Shown here piece by piece: positions 8,439-16,968 of a stretch of 64,000 nt of DNA. The DNA comes from Carideicomes alvinocaridis (GTDB taxonomy: Bacteria; Pseudomonadota; Alphaproteobacteria; Rhodobacterales; Rhodobacteraceae), in the NCBI GenBank assembly GCA_005473895.2, contig SRJI02000002.1, positions 124,001 through 188,000 of the forward strand, read 5' to 3'. Each line of letters opens with the position of its first letter. Positions within the stretch are counted from its first letter, which is position 1. The position numbers and the translations under genes are program-made. A model generated the notes under the pieces. It saw only the letters and a program-made list of their open reading frames with translations, was not told the DNA's origin and searched no databases.

Positions 8439-9608
8439 ATGACGGGACGGGTGACGTTGCTGGTGGGCACGACCAAGGGGGCCTTCCTGCTGGAGGCCGG
8501 GGAGGAGCGGGCCGACTGGCATCTGCGCGGGCCGTTCTGCGCCAACTGGCCGATCAACCACATGCTGGGCGATCCCGAAAGCGGCGCGCTCTGGGCCGCG
8601 GGCGGGGGTGAGTTTCCCGGCGCCGGGGTCTGGCGGTCGCAGGATGGCGGAGAAAGCTGGCAGCTCTCCAAGCTCGCCAACGGCAAGTTCGACGAATTCC
8701 TCGCCGCCGACCCGGATTTCGCGGCGCAGATCGGGATGGAGCCCTCGCCGCCCGCGCCCTATACCGGCCAGGTCGATGCGCTCTGGTCGCTGGGGCGGGC
8801 GGGCGACACGCTTTACGCCGGGGCCAAGCCCGCGACGCTTTATGCCAGCCGCGATGGCGGCGAGAGCTGGGCGCCGGTGGAGGGGCTCACCAACCACCCC
8901 TCGCGCGAAAGCTGGCAGCCGGGCGGCGCCGGGCTGACCCTGCACACCATCGTCACCGTGCCGGACGCGCCGGAAAAGATGTGGCTGGGCATTTCCGCCG
9001 CCGGGGTATTCGCCACCGAGGACGGCGGCGAAAGCTGGGACCGCCGCAACCGCCGCTCCAACGCGCCCTCGGGCGAGGCCCATGTTCACGCCGACGGCAC
9101 CATGCACGACCCGGGCGGCGAGGTGGGCCATTGCGTGCACAACATGGTGCGGGCGGGTGGCTCGGGCGACCTGCTCTACCAGCAGAACCACGAGGGCGTC
9201 TTCCGCTCGTCCGATGGCGGGCGCAGCTGGGACGAGATCACCGCGGGCCTGCCCTCGAGCTTCGGCTTCCCCGTGGCGGTGCATCCGCGCGACCCGCAGA
9301 CGCTCTGGGTGCTGCCGCTTTCCGGCGATATGGGGCGCTTTCCGCCCGACAATCGCGCGGCGGTCTGGAAATCCACCGACGGTGGTGAAAGCTGGAGCGC
9401 GAAGGGCGAGGGGCTGCCCGCGAAGAACTGTTTCTTCACCGTGCTGCGCCAGTCCATGGCGGTGGACCGGGGGGAGCAGGTGGGCCTTTACTTCGGGACC
9501 AACAGCGGCTCGGTCTTCGCCAGCCGGGACGAGGGCGAAAGCTGGGACGAGATCGCCCGCCACCTGCCCACCGTCCTCTGCGTCGAGGTGATGGAGCAGG
9601 CGGCCTAG
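8439..9608 (+). CDS. Six-Asp-box beta-propeller protein (BNR/sortilin-like)
   Basis: A 389-residue protein built from repeated blades. Six Asp-box motifs of the form S/T-x-D-x-G-x-S-W can be read in order: SQDGGESW, SRDGGESW, TEDGGESW, SSDGGRSW, STDGGESW and SRDEGESW. There is no signal peptide (it opens MTGRVTLLVGTTKG), so it is predicted to be cytoplasmic. Such proteins are often labelled exo-alpha-sialidase, but the sialidase catalytic residues were not recognised. The ATG at 8439 follows GGGAGGA. Its stop overlaps the stop of the converging GH25 gene by four bases. The function is unknown. Confidence 0.8.
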   Translation: MTGRVTLLVGTTKGAFLLEAGEERADWHLRGPFCANWPINHMLGDPESGALWAAGGGEFPGAGVWRSQDGGESWQLSKLANGKFDEFLAADPDFAAQIGMEPSPPAPYTGQVDALWSLGRAGDTLYAGAKPATLYASRDGGESWAPVEGLTNHPSRESWQPGGAGLTLHTIVTVPDAPEKMWLGISAAGVFATEDGGESWDRRNRRSNAPSGEAHVHADGTMHDPGGEVGHCVHNMVRAGGSGDLLYQQNHEGVFRSSDGGRSWDEITAGLPSSFGFPVAVHPRDPQTLWVLPLSGDMGRFPPDNRAAVWKSTDGGESWSAKGEGLPAKNCFFTVLRQSMAVDRGEQVGLYFGTNSGSVFASRDEGESWDEIARHLPTVLCVEVMEQAA

Positions 9609-10402
9609 CGCACCAGCCGCCGCGCCAGCCAGGCCCGCCAGGCGAATTCCGACCCGTTGAAGAGGTTCAGGTCCACGTCGCCGCCGATCCCGTCGACGAG
9701 GCCGGTCCCGGAATACTGCCAGAAGGTCCAGGGATGCCCGTCATAGCGCCCGTGGGCATGCTCCGCGACCGAGCGCACCCAGACCTCGCGCCCGAGGCGG
9801 GAGATATGGTTGCGTTCCCAGAAATCCGGCGTGGTGTAGATCACCGGCGCCTGCCCATAGTGAGCTGTCACGATGCGGATGAAGGTCGCCGCCTCGGCGC
9901 GCACGGTCTCGGCCGGCGGACGCAGGGTGCAGGTGGGCGAGAACGGATTCCATTCGAGGTCCAGCACCGGGGGCAGGGATCCCGCCTCGCGCGGGACGTT
10001 CTCGATGAACCAGCGGGCCTGCACCTCGGCCGGGGTGCAGAAATAGTAGAAGTGATAGGCCCCGCGCGGCACGCCCGCCACGGCCGCGTTGCGCCAGTTG
10101 GCCCGGAACTGCGGATCGATCCGGTCGCCGCCCTCGGTCGCCTTGAGCCAGGCAAAGTTCACCCCCGCCGCCCGTGCGCGCCGCCAGTCGATCGTGTTCT
10201 GGAACCGCGCCGCGTCGATCCCGTGAACCGGGTAGGCGGAGGGCGGGCGGCCCTCGAACTCCACCGGGTCGCTGTCGCCGAAGCGCGGCGGCCGGACCTG
10301 CACCTCGCCCGGCTCCGGCGGCGGGGCGGGCGCACGGCTGCCGCAGGCGGTGAGCGCCAGCGCCGGCAGGGCAAGGGCAAAGTGGCGGCGGGTCAGGGTC
10401 AT
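9605..10402 (-). CDS. GH25 lysozyme-like lipoprotein
   Basis: A 265-residue glycoside hydrolase family 25 protein, a fold that cleaves the glycan strand of peptidoglycan. The N-terminus reads LTRRHFALALPALALTAC. It combines a twin-arginine-like RRHF motif with a lipobox, so a Tat-exported lipoprotein is possible. The catalytic region starts at HGIDAARFQ (first acidic residue) and includes FAWLKATEGGDRIDPQF, the GAYHFYYF strand and LDLEWN, whose Glu is the expected acid. It ends with FWQYSGTG. It converges on the propeller gene with a four-base overlap of stop codons. A housekeeping cell-wall role is inferred, as no phage genes are near. Confidence 0.85.
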   Translation of the reverse strand: MTLTRRHFALALPALALTACGSRAPAPPPEPGEVQVRPPRFGDSDPVEFEGRPPSAYPVHGIDAARFQNTIDWRRARAAGVNFAWLKATEGGDRIDPQFRANWRNAAVAGVPRGAYHFYYFCTPAEVQARWFIENVPREAGSLPPVLDLEWNPFSPTCTLRPPAETVRAEAATFIRIVTAHYGQAPVIYTTPDFWERNHISRLGREVWVRSVAEHAHGRYDGHPWTFWQYSGTGLVDGIGGDVDLNLFNGSEFAWRAWLARRLVR

Positions 10403-10444
10403 GGGCTCGGGCTCCGTCGCAAGGGGGCCTGTCGCCCGGCCCTG

Positions 10445-11104
10445 TCAGGAGGGGGCGCGCAGGACCAGTGTAAGGTTGTTGGCCGGCATCTCTTCCACCG
10501 TCCCGGGGATCAGCCCCGCGTCGCGCGCGATGGAAAGCATGTCGTCCACCTCCTTGTAGCCGATTTCCGGATCCTGCGCGGTGAGGCTTTCGTGGAACCG
10601 GCGGTCCCCCGCCGAGGTCAGTTCGCCGCCCCGCATGAAGGGCCCGTAGACCAGGAACAGCCCGCCGGGGGCCAGCGCCGCGGCGGCCTCGCGGATCAGC
10701 GTTTCGGCCTCTTCGCGGCTGACGAGGTGCAGCAGGTTGACCAGCAGGATCAGGTCCTTGGACCGGTGCGCCTCGCCCCAGCCGGGCGCGGTGGCGTCGA
10801 GCGTCACGGGCACCCGCAGATTGGGCAGCGCCGCCTCGGCTCGGTAACCCTCGATACTGGCGATCCGCGCGGGGTCGGCATCGCTCGGCTGCCAGTCGAG
10901 ACCGGGCAGGCGACGGGCGAGCGCCACCACGTGCTGCCCCGTGCCGCTGGCCAGTTCCAGCGCCGCGCCCGTCGCTGGCGCCAGACGCTCCACCAGGTCG
11001 GCGATGGCCTGTTCGTTGCGCGCGGCCGAGGGCGCGAAAAGCCGCCCGGCCTCGTCCGGCACGGCGACCGAGGCGCTGTCGGGCAGATTCAGCCGCCGGC
11101 TCAT
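10445..11104 (-). CDS. DUF938 family SAM-dependent methyltransferase-like protein
   Basis: A 219-residue protein of the DUF938 family. The SAM-binding motif is recognisable as ALELASGTGQHVVALAR (about residues 48-64), followed by the acidic DADPAR segment. LFLVYGPFMRGGELTSAGDR is the family signature. The C-terminus ends with MPANNLTLVLRAPS, also typical. The gene is translationally coupled to the upstream oxidase gene by an ATGA overlap at 11101-11104. The substrate is unknown, and methyltransferase activity is inferred from fold only. Confidence 0.82.
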   Translation of the reverse strand: MSRRLNLPDSASVAVPDEAGRLFAPSAARNEQAIADLVERLAPATGAALELASGTGQHVVALARRLPGLDWQPSDADPARIASIEGYRAEAALPNLRVPVTLDATAPGWGEAHRSKDLILLVNLLHLVSREEAETLIREAAAALAPGGLFLVYGPFMRGGELTSAGDRRFHESLTAQDPEIGYKEVDDMLSIARDAGLIPGTVEEMPANNLTLVLRAPS

Positions 11105-12177
11105 GCGAAGCGCGCGGGCGAGAGGGCGGAGACAACCGAGGCCGCCAGCTCCGGCGGGGCGGCGGTGATCAGGTCCGCGCAAAGCCGGCTGGCCGCCGCC
11201 GCGGTCTGGAAGCCGTAGCCACCCTGACCGGCCAGCCAGACGAATTCCGGCACCTCCACGTCGCGCCCGATCACCAGCGTCCGGTCGGGGGCAAAGGTGC
11301 GCAGGCCGGCCCAGTTGTGTTCCACCCGGGTCACCGGCTCGGTCACCACCTCCTCGTAGCGGGCGAGCCCCTCGGCCAGCACCATGTCGTCGGCCCAGGC
11401 GTCCATCGGCGCCATCGGGTCCTCGTCGGCGGGCGAGACGATGAGCTTTCCGGCGTCCGGCTTGGCGTACCAGCTTTCGTGCAGCCCATCCATGAAGGGC
11501 CAGCCGCTCACGTCATGCCCGCCCGGCGCCGGGATGATCGCCATCGACCGGCGGAAGGGTTGCAGCCCCAGCGGTGCCACGCCGGCCATCTTCGCCACCT
11601 CGTCCGCCCAGGCCCCCGCGGCGTTGACCAGCGTGGCCGCCTCGTAATCGCGCCCGCCCGCGGTCACGCGCCAGGTGCCGCCGTCGCGGGTGATCGCCTC
11701 CACCTTCGCGCCGGTGACGAAGACCGCCCCCGCCGCGCGGGCCTCCGTGCGAAAGTTCTGCAGGAAGCGGTCGGTGTCGAGGTCGTGCACGTCGCCGCGG
11801 AACCCGGCACGGGTGACCACGTCGGGGTTCAGGATCGGCACCTTGCCGCGCGCCTCGTCCACGGTGATCGCCTCCATCCCGAAATCGGCGGCCTCGCGGG
11901 CGAAATCCTCTTCCTCCCCGCGCTTGCCCAGCAGCATGACGCCCCGCTGGCTGAGCACGCCGCCATGGGCGTGGTGCAGGTAATCGGCGCTGGCATGGTT
12001 GAGCGCGCGGACTGTGGCGTTGCCATATTCCGACAGGAACATCGCGGCGGACCGACCGGAGGCGTGGTAGCCAAGCTGGCTCTCACCTTCCAGCAGGGTG
12101 ACGGGGCCGTGGGGGGCGAGGCGGGCGGCGGCGGAGACACCTGCGATGCCGCCGCCGATGATGAGGATACCGGACAT
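11101..12177 (-). CDS. DAO-family FAD-dependent amino acid oxidase/dehydrogenase
   Basis: A 358-residue flavoenzyme of the glycine/D-amino acid oxidase family. It opens with ILIIGGGIAGVSAAARLA, the FAD dinucleotide fold. Other landmarks are YHASGRSAAMF near residue 40, VNAAGAWADEVA in the middle and a C-terminal AGQGGYGFQTAAAASRL loop that contacts FAD. Such enzymes oxidise amines or amino acids, but the substrate cannot be read from sequence. It is the first gene of a two-gene operon with the DUF938 gene. The start lies 116 bases from the divergent CBS gene. Confidence 0.85.
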   Translation of the reverse strand: MSGILIIGGGIAGVSAAARLAPHGPVTLLEGESQLGYHASGRSAAMFLSEYGNATVRALNHASADYLHHAHGGVLSQRGVMLLGKRGEEEDFAREAADFGMEAITVDEARGKVPILNPDVVTRAGFRGDVHDLDTDRFLQNFRTEARAAGAVFVTGAKVEAITRDGGTWRVTAGGRDYEAATLVNAAGAWADEVAKMAGVAPLGLQPFRRSMAIIPAPGGHDVSGWPFMDGLHESWYAKPDAGKLIVSPADEDPMAPMDAWADDMVLAEGLARYEEVVTEPVTRVEHNWAGLRTFAPDRTLVIGRDVEVPEFVWLAGQGGYGFQTAAAASRLCADLITAAPPELAASVVSALSPARFA

Positions 12178-12293
12178 GGCCGGACCGTGCCACGCGCGGT
12201 CGCGCTTGGAAAGGGTGGCGCCGCGCGGATGGAAGCAAAGCCTTAACTTCCTCGCGCTAGGCTCGAGTCGGACGAGACGAGGGAGGGCGCCGG

Positions 12294-12725
12294 ATGGCCG
12301 TCACGAAAGTCGCGGATATTCTCAACGGGCGCGAGGTCGTCACGCTCGGCCCCGATGCCAGCGTGGCGGAGGCCTGCACCCTGCTCGACCGGCACAACAT
12401 TGGCGCGCTCGGCGTAGTGGCAGAGGGCGCGCTTCTGGGCATTCTCAGCGAACGGGACGTGATTCGCCGCTGCATCGCCCCGGGCCGCCTGCCGGCGGAG
12501 ACGCTGGTGCGCTCGGTCATGACGGCGGACCCGGCAACCATCGCCCCGGCCGACCCGGTGCTGGAGGCGCTGGACGTCATGTACGGCTTCGGGTTCCGTC
12601 ACCTTCCGGTGGTGGACGAGGCCGGCAGACTGGTCGCCATGCTGTCGATGCGGGACATCCCGAAGGAATATCGCCTCGCCGCCGAACGCAGCGTGCCCGA
12701 CGTGGCGGAGATCCGGCCGTGTTGA
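12294..12725 (+). CDS. Tandem CBS-domain protein
   Basis: A 143-residue protein made of two CBS domains (about residues 1-65 and 70-130) and nothing else. The first carries the LDRHNIGALGVV and GILSERDVIRR strands, and the second carries GFRHLPVVDEAGRLVAMLSMRDI. Pairs of CBS domains bind adenosine nucleotides and act as regulatory modules. In alphaproteobacteria, stand-alone pairs are common and often stress-related. No partner is adjacent apart from the divergent oxidase operon, so the regulated target is unknown. Confidence 0.87.
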   Translation: MAVTKVADILNGREVVTLGPDASVAEACTLLDRHNIGALGVVAEGALLGILSERDVIRRCIAPGRLPAETLVRSVMTADPATIAPADPVLEALDVMYGFGFRHLPVVDEAGRLVAMLSMRDIPKEYRLAAERSVPDVAEIRPC

Positions 12726-12969
12726 AGCTGTCATCTGAGCTGGGCCGGCGGGAGCGTATGTTTCAGGGGAAGCGGCCCGGGCCTTCCGACCGAGGGCGTT
12801 TCAAGTGCGTCACCGGTTGCGCCACTGGCAGATCAGCGGAAAGGGTGGTGCGCCAGAAGGCCCCGCCCCGTCTACGGAGGGCATGCACCCCCCCCACCGG
12901 TGGCGGCCTTGCCAGGTCGCCGAGAGGGGGAGACGCCGGCTCACCAGGCGCCCGGGTGCCTCACCCAGG

Positions 12970-13560
12970 CTAGCCCTTGCCGTAGGGGTCCTTCGCCCCC
13001 CGCTCCTCGCTGAGGGTCTGCTGCCGCCGGGCCACCAGCCGCTCGATCGCATCGGCCAGGTGAACCTCCTGGATGTTGTAATCCCCGGTCGCCACCCGGA
13101 TCCGGTGCGCCTCGATCATCACGTCCGCATGGGTGCAGCCCGCGGGCGGCTCGAACCGGTAGCAGGCCAGCTCGATCAGCAGCCCCAGCGGATCCTTGAA
13201 ATAGATCGAATCCATGAAGCCCCGGTCCTTGGGCCCCGAATGCGTGATGCCGCGTTCGTCCAGCCGCGCGACGGCCTGGCTGAACGTGGCCTTGGAGACG
13301 TTGAAGGCCAGGTGATGCACGCAGCCCGGATCGGTCGGCGTGCGGGAATGAACCGGCGCCCTGTCCTCGTTGGTGAAGATGGTGATCAACCGCCCGTCAC
13401 CGGGATCGAAGTAGAGATGCCCCTCCTTCGGATTGTCCAGGTTGGGCTGATCGAAGACGAAGGGCATGCCCAGCACGCCCTCCCAGAAATCGATCGTGGT
13501 CTGCCGGTCGGCCCCCGTCAGCGTGATGTGATGGACGCCCTGGCTCTGAAGCTTGCGCAT
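12970..13560 (-). CDS. VOC family (glyoxalase/dioxygenase-like) protein
   Basis: A 196-residue metal-dependent VOC superfamily protein. The N-terminal module starts GVHHITLTGADRQTTIDFWE, where the His of VHH is a likely metal ligand. A second VHHLAFNV and DPLGLLIELACY supply the usual further ligands (His and Glu). This pattern resembles ring-cleaving dioxygenases of the MhqO type and glyoxalases, but only one double-module is present and the C-terminal 50 residues are helical. The ATG at 13560 follows AGGAGGG. The substrate is unknown. Confidence 0.8.
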   Translation of the reverse strand: MRKLQSQGVHHITLTGADRQTTIDFWEGVLGMPFVFDQPNLDNPKEGHLYFDPGDGRLITIFTNEDRAPVHSRTPTDPGCVHHLAFNVSKATFSQAVARLDERGITHSGPKDRGFMDSIYFKDPLGLLIELACYRFEPPAGCTHADVMIEAHRIRVATGDYNIQEVHLADAIERLVARRQQTLSEERGAKDPYGKG

Positions 13561-13678
13561 GATCCCTCCTGCCACTCGGTCGCGCGATCATATCAGGCGC
13601 CATGCCCGAAGTCAGCGCGGCCGAGAGGGGGCGCGGCGAACAGGCCCTGTGCGCCAGATGGCAGTCGCAGGATGCAAA

Positions 13679-13704
13679 AAGGCCCGCGCGAGGGCGGGCC
13701 TTTC
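13679..13704 (-). terminator. Rho-independent terminator after the BMP-family gene
   Basis: Read on the minus strand, a perfect seven-base GGCCCGC/GCGGGCC stem with a six-base loop is followed by TTTTT. It lies 25 bases beyond the stop of the BMP substrate-binding gene. A T-run of three on the other side means it could also act weakly on the plus strand. Confidence 0.8.
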
Positions 13705-13725
13705 CGTTCGATCCTGCCGGGAAGA

Positions 13726-14802
13726 TCAGTTCGGGATCTCGCCGGTCAGACCTTCGACGTAGAAGTCCATGCCGGCCAGCGTGCCGTCATCCGCGGTCTC
13801 GCCCTCGGCCAGCCAGGCCGAGCCGTCCTGCTTGTTCAGCGGGCCGGTGAAGGGATGGTACTCGCCCGAGGCGATGCTTTCCTTCAGGGCCAGCGCCTCT
13901 TCCTTGACCTCCGCGGGAACCGCCTCGGTGATCTCGCCGATCTCGACCATGCCCGGGCCGATGCCGTCCCAGGTGTTGCCGGATTCCCAGGTCCCGTCCA
14001 TCACGGCCTGGATGCGCTCGATGTAATAGGGCGCCCAGTTGTCGATGATGGAGGAGACGCGCGGCGACGGCTTGTATTCCGCCATGTCCGACGCCTGGCC
14101 GAAGCCGATCACGTCGCCCGCCTTTTCCGCGGCGGCCAGCGGCGCGGTGGAATCGGTGTGCTGGATGATCACGTCGGCACCCTGTTCGATCAGCGCCTGG
14201 GCCGCGTCGGCCTCTTTCGCCGGGTCGAACCAGGTATAGGCCCAGACCACGTTGAACTCGACCTCCGGGTTCGCCTTCTTAGCGTGGATATAGGCCGAGT
14301 TGATGCCGCGGATCACCTCGGGGATCGGGAAGGACCCGATATAGCCGACCTTGTTGGTCTTGGTCATCTTGCCGGCGATCAGCCCCTCGATCGCGCGGCC
14401 CTCGTAGAAGCGCGCGGAATAGGTGGCGACGTTGTCGGCCTGCTTGTAGCCGGTGGCGTGCTCGAACTTCACGTCCGGAAACTTCTTGGCGACGTTGATC
14501 GTCGGATCCATGTAGCCGAAGGAGGTGGTGAAGATGATGTCCGCCCCGCCGAGCGCCATCTGCGTCATCGCCCGTTCGGCATCGGCGCCCTCGGGCACGC
14601 TTTCCTGGAAGACGGTCTCGACCTTGTCGCCGAAATGCTCTTCGACGGCGAGTCGCGCCTGGTTGTGCTCGTAGGTCCAGCCGCCGTCGCCGATCGGCCC
14701 GACGAAGATGAAGCCGGCCTTGACCGGCTCGTCCTGGGCCATCCCCTGGCCGGCGAGCCCGAGCGCCAGCACGGCCCCGGCAAGCAATGTTCTGCGGTTC
14801 AT
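13726..14802 (-). CDS. BMP family ABC transporter substrate-binding protein
   Basis: A 358-residue periplasmic binding protein of the Bmp/PnrA family, whose studied members bind nucleosides. The signal peptide runs to about residue 22 (ALALGLAGQGMAQ, cleavage after AQ). The mature protein shows family features: FVGPIGDGGWTYEHNQAR at the N-terminal lobe, TTSFGYMDP in the first cleft strand, and QHTDSTAPLAAAEKAG. It is the last gene of the minus-strand transporter operon and is followed by a strong terminator. The ATG at 14802 is preceded by the purine-rich GGGAGAGGAAC. Confidence 0.9.
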   Translation of the reverse strand: MNRRTLLAGAVLALGLAGQGMAQDEPVKAGFIFVGPIGDGGWTYEHNQARLAVEEHFGDKVETVFQESVPEGADAERAMTQMALGGADIIFTTSFGYMDPTINVAKKFPDVKFEHATGYKQADNVATYSARFYEGRAIEGLIAGKMTKTNKVGYIGSFPIPEVIRGINSAYIHAKKANPEVEFNVVWAYTWFDPAKEADAAQALIEQGADVIIQHTDSTAPLAAAEKAGDVIGFGQASDMAEYKPSPRVSSIIDNWAPYYIERIQAVMDGTWESGNTWDGIGPGMVEIGEITEAVPAEVKEEALALKESIASGEYHPFTGPLNKQDGSAWLAEGETADDGTLAGMDFYVEGLTGEIPN

Positions 14803-14842
14803 GTTCCTCTCCCTGTCTTGAGGTTTGGGGTTCCTGTTGGCC

Positions 14843-15766
14843 TCAGCTCGAGGCGTGAAAGCTCCGGCCCAGCGACGCGGGCGCACCGTGAAAGCCGCGG
14901 GCCGAGATGATGACCAGCACCAGAATGGTTATCAGATACGGGGACATCGACAAGTATTCCACCGGCACCTTGAGCCCTGCCGCCTGGAGGTTGAGTTGCA
15001 GCACGGTGACGCCGCCGAAAAGATAGGCACCGACCAGCACCCGCCACGGTTTCCACGAGGCAAAGACCACGATGGCCAGCGCGATCCAGCCGGCGCCGGC
15101 GGTCATGCCTTCCGTCCATTGCGGCACGCGCACGAGGCTCAGATAGGCGCCGCCCAGACCCGCGCAGGCGCCACCGAACATGATCGCCAGCAGCCGGATG
15201 CGGATCACCTTGTAGCCCAGCGCATGGGCCGCGTCGTGGTTTTCGCCGACCGCGCGCAGGACCAGCCCGATGCGGGTGTATTTCAGCACCGCCCAGACCG
15301 CCGCGACCAGCGCGATCGACAGGTAGACCATGATGTCGTGCTGGAACAGGATCGGCCCGATCACCGGGATGTCGGACAGGAGCGGCAGGTGGATGTCGCC
15401 CAGGGTCGGCGACTTGATGCCCTCGTAGGGCTTGCCGATCAGCGCCGACAGGCCGAGACCCACCAGCGTCAGCCCCAGCCCCGTCGCCACCTGGTTCGAC
15501 AGCAGGTACTGGGTCAGCAGCCCGAAGCTCAGCGACAGCAGGGCCGAGGCCAGCGCCGCCCCGACAAAGCCCAGCAGCGGAGAGCCGGAATTCACCCCGA
15601 CGGCAAAGCCAACCACGGCGCCGGTGATCATCATCCCCTCGACGCCCAGGTTCAGCACGCCGGCCTTCTCGGTCACCATCTCGCCGATCGCCGCCAGCAG
15701 GATCGGCGTGGCCGACACCATGAGCGAGGCGATGAGCAGGATCGGGTTGATCGCGGAAAGATCCAT
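14843..15766 (-). CDS. ABC transporter permease, BMP/nucleoside type (second permease)
   Basis: A 307-residue inner-membrane permease of the BPD_transp_2 type found in nucleoside/BMP and ribose-class importers. It has about eight to ten hydrophobic segments. The family pattern MVTEKAGVLNLGVEGMM lies near residue 30, and ENHDAAHALGYKV in the cytoplasmic loop contacts the ATPase. Its start shares one base with the stop of the upstream permease (TGATG), which shows translational coupling. It is the YufQ/NupC-like partner of the adjacent permease. Confidence 0.9.
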   Translation of the reverse strand: MDLSAINPILLIASLMVSATPILLAAIGEMVTEKAGVLNLGVEGMMITGAVVGFAVGVNSGSPLLGFVGAALASALLSLSFGLLTQYLLSNQVATGLGLTLVGLGLSALIGKPYEGIKSPTLGDIHLPLLSDIPVIGPILFQHDIMVYLSIALVAAVWAVLKYTRIGLVLRAVGENHDAAHALGYKVIRIRLLAIMFGGACAGLGGAYLSLVRVPQWTEGMTAGAGWIALAIVVFASWKPWRVLVGAYLFGGVTVLQLNLQAAGLKVPVEYLSMSPYLITILVLVIISARGFHGAPASLGRSFHASS

Positions 15767-16848
15767 CAGGCGCGCGCCCCCTGGCCGATGCGGATGCGGT
15801 AATTGGTGAAGACGTCGGTGGCCAGCAGGAAGAACAGCAGCATCCCCTGCAGCAGCTGGATCGAGGCGCCGGGCAGGCCCAGCGTCGATTGCGCCGCCTC
15901 GCCGCCGATATAGGTCAGCGCCATCAGCAGCCCGGCCAGCAGGATGCCCACCGGGTGCAGCCGCCCGAGGAAGGCCACGATGATCGCGGTGAACCCGTAG
16001 CCGGAGTTGAAGTCGATGGTGATCTGGCCCGCGGGCCCCGCCACCTCGAACAGCCCCGCCATCCCGGCGAGCGCGCCGGCCGTGCCGAGGCAGAAGACGA
16101 TGATCCGCGCCGGCTGCACCCCGGCGAAGCGGGCCGCGCGCGGCGCCTCGCCGGTCAGCCTTATGTTGAAGCCCTGCAGGTGCCGCGCCAGCAGCACGTA
16201 GGCGAAGATCACCGCGATCAGCGCCGCCACCACGCCCCAATGCATCCCGGTCCCGGCGATCAGCTCGTGGTTCGCGGCGCTCGGATATTGCTGCAGGTTG
16301 CGCGAGCCGGGAAAGCCCATGCCCTCGGGGTTTTTCAAAAGCCCCTGGCTGACCGAGGCGAGGAAGGCCTCCGCCACGTAGACCAGCATCAGCGAGACGA
16401 GGATCTCGTTGGTGCCGAACCGCACCTTCAGCACCGCCGGGATCATCGCCCAGGCCCAGCCGCCCAGCCCGCCGGCCAGCACCATGAGCGGAAAGATCAT
16501 CCAGCGCGCCTCCATCGGGTAGAAGGCCAGGCCGACCGCGGCGCCGCAGATGGCGCCCATGATGTACTGGCCCTCGGCGCCGATGTTCCAGATCCCCGCG
16601 CGAAAGCCCAGCGACAGGCCGATGGCGATCAGGATCAGCGGTCCCGCCTTCACCAGCAACTGCCCGCGGTAGTAGAAGGCGAACTCGCCAAAGACCGGGT
16701 CCCAGAAGATGGTGCGGATCGCCTCGAGCGGCGGCGTGTCCAGCAGGGCGAACATTATGCCGCCCACCAGCATGGTCAGCAGAACGGCCAGCACCGGCGT
16801 CACCGCGGTCCAGAGCCGCGAGGGCTGGGGTCTCTTCTCCAGCCGCAT
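15766..16848 (-). CDS. ABC transporter permease, BMP/nucleoside type (first permease)
   Basis: A 360-residue permease of the same superfamily as its neighbour but of the longer YufP-like type, with a hydrophobic N-terminal helix near residue 20. The signature FRAGIWNIGAEGQYIMGAI and the loop RLTGEAPRAARFAGV mark the family. It is coupled to the second permease by TGATG. A 120-base gap holding a repeat element separates it from the ATPase gene upstream, longer than the other spacings in this operon. Confidence 0.9.
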   Translation of the reverse strand: MRLEKRPQPSRLWTAVTPVLAVLLTMLVGGIMFALLDTPPLEAIRTIFWDPVFGEFAFYYRGQLLVKAGPLILIAIGLSLGFRAGIWNIGAEGQYIMGAICGAAVGLAFYPMEARWMIFPLMVLAGGLGGWAWAMIPAVLKVRFGTNEILVSLMLVYVAEAFLASVSQGLLKNPEGMGFPGSRNLQQYPSAANHELIAGTGMHWGVVAALIAVIFAYVLLARHLQGFNIRLTGEAPRAARFAGVQPARIIVFCLGTAGALAGMAGLFEVAGPAGQITIDFNSGYGFTAIIVAFLGRLHPVGILLAGLLMALTYIGGEAAQSTLGLPGASIQLLQGMLLFFLLATDVFTNYRIRIGQGARA

Positions 16849-16860
16849 CAGCGCCGCTCC

Positions 16861-16895
16861 TTCTTCATATTGCCCGGAAAACTCCCGCCGGAGGC
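16861..16895 (-). repeat. Dispersed intergenic repeat, GCCTCCGGCGGG family (variant)
   Basis: Read on the minus strand, this starts GCCTCCGGCGGGAGTTTTCC and ends CAATATGAAGAA. It shares the GCCTCCGGCGGG head and GAAGAA tail with the copies at 23206 and 27765. It also shares the TTCAT-TTGCC-GGAAAA layout with the piece at 27849. It lies inside the 120-base gap of the BMP transporter operon. Confidence 0.6.
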
Positions 16896-16968
16896 CATCC
16901 CGAGGACGAGGCCAAAGGCCGAGGACGAGAGATCATGCGCGCCGAAGGCGCTCGACTTTTTCAGGGTC

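Noticed and set aside
8439-9608. Assignment of the propeller protein as an exo-alpha-sialidase
   Set aside because: Only Asp-box repeats support it. No sialidase active-site residues and no export signal were recognised.
16931-16955. A hairpin GCGCCGAAGGCGC followed by TTTTT on the plus strand, as a terminator
   Set aside because: The genes on both sides are transcribed from the minus strand, where no T-run follows the hairpin, so it does not fit as their terminator.
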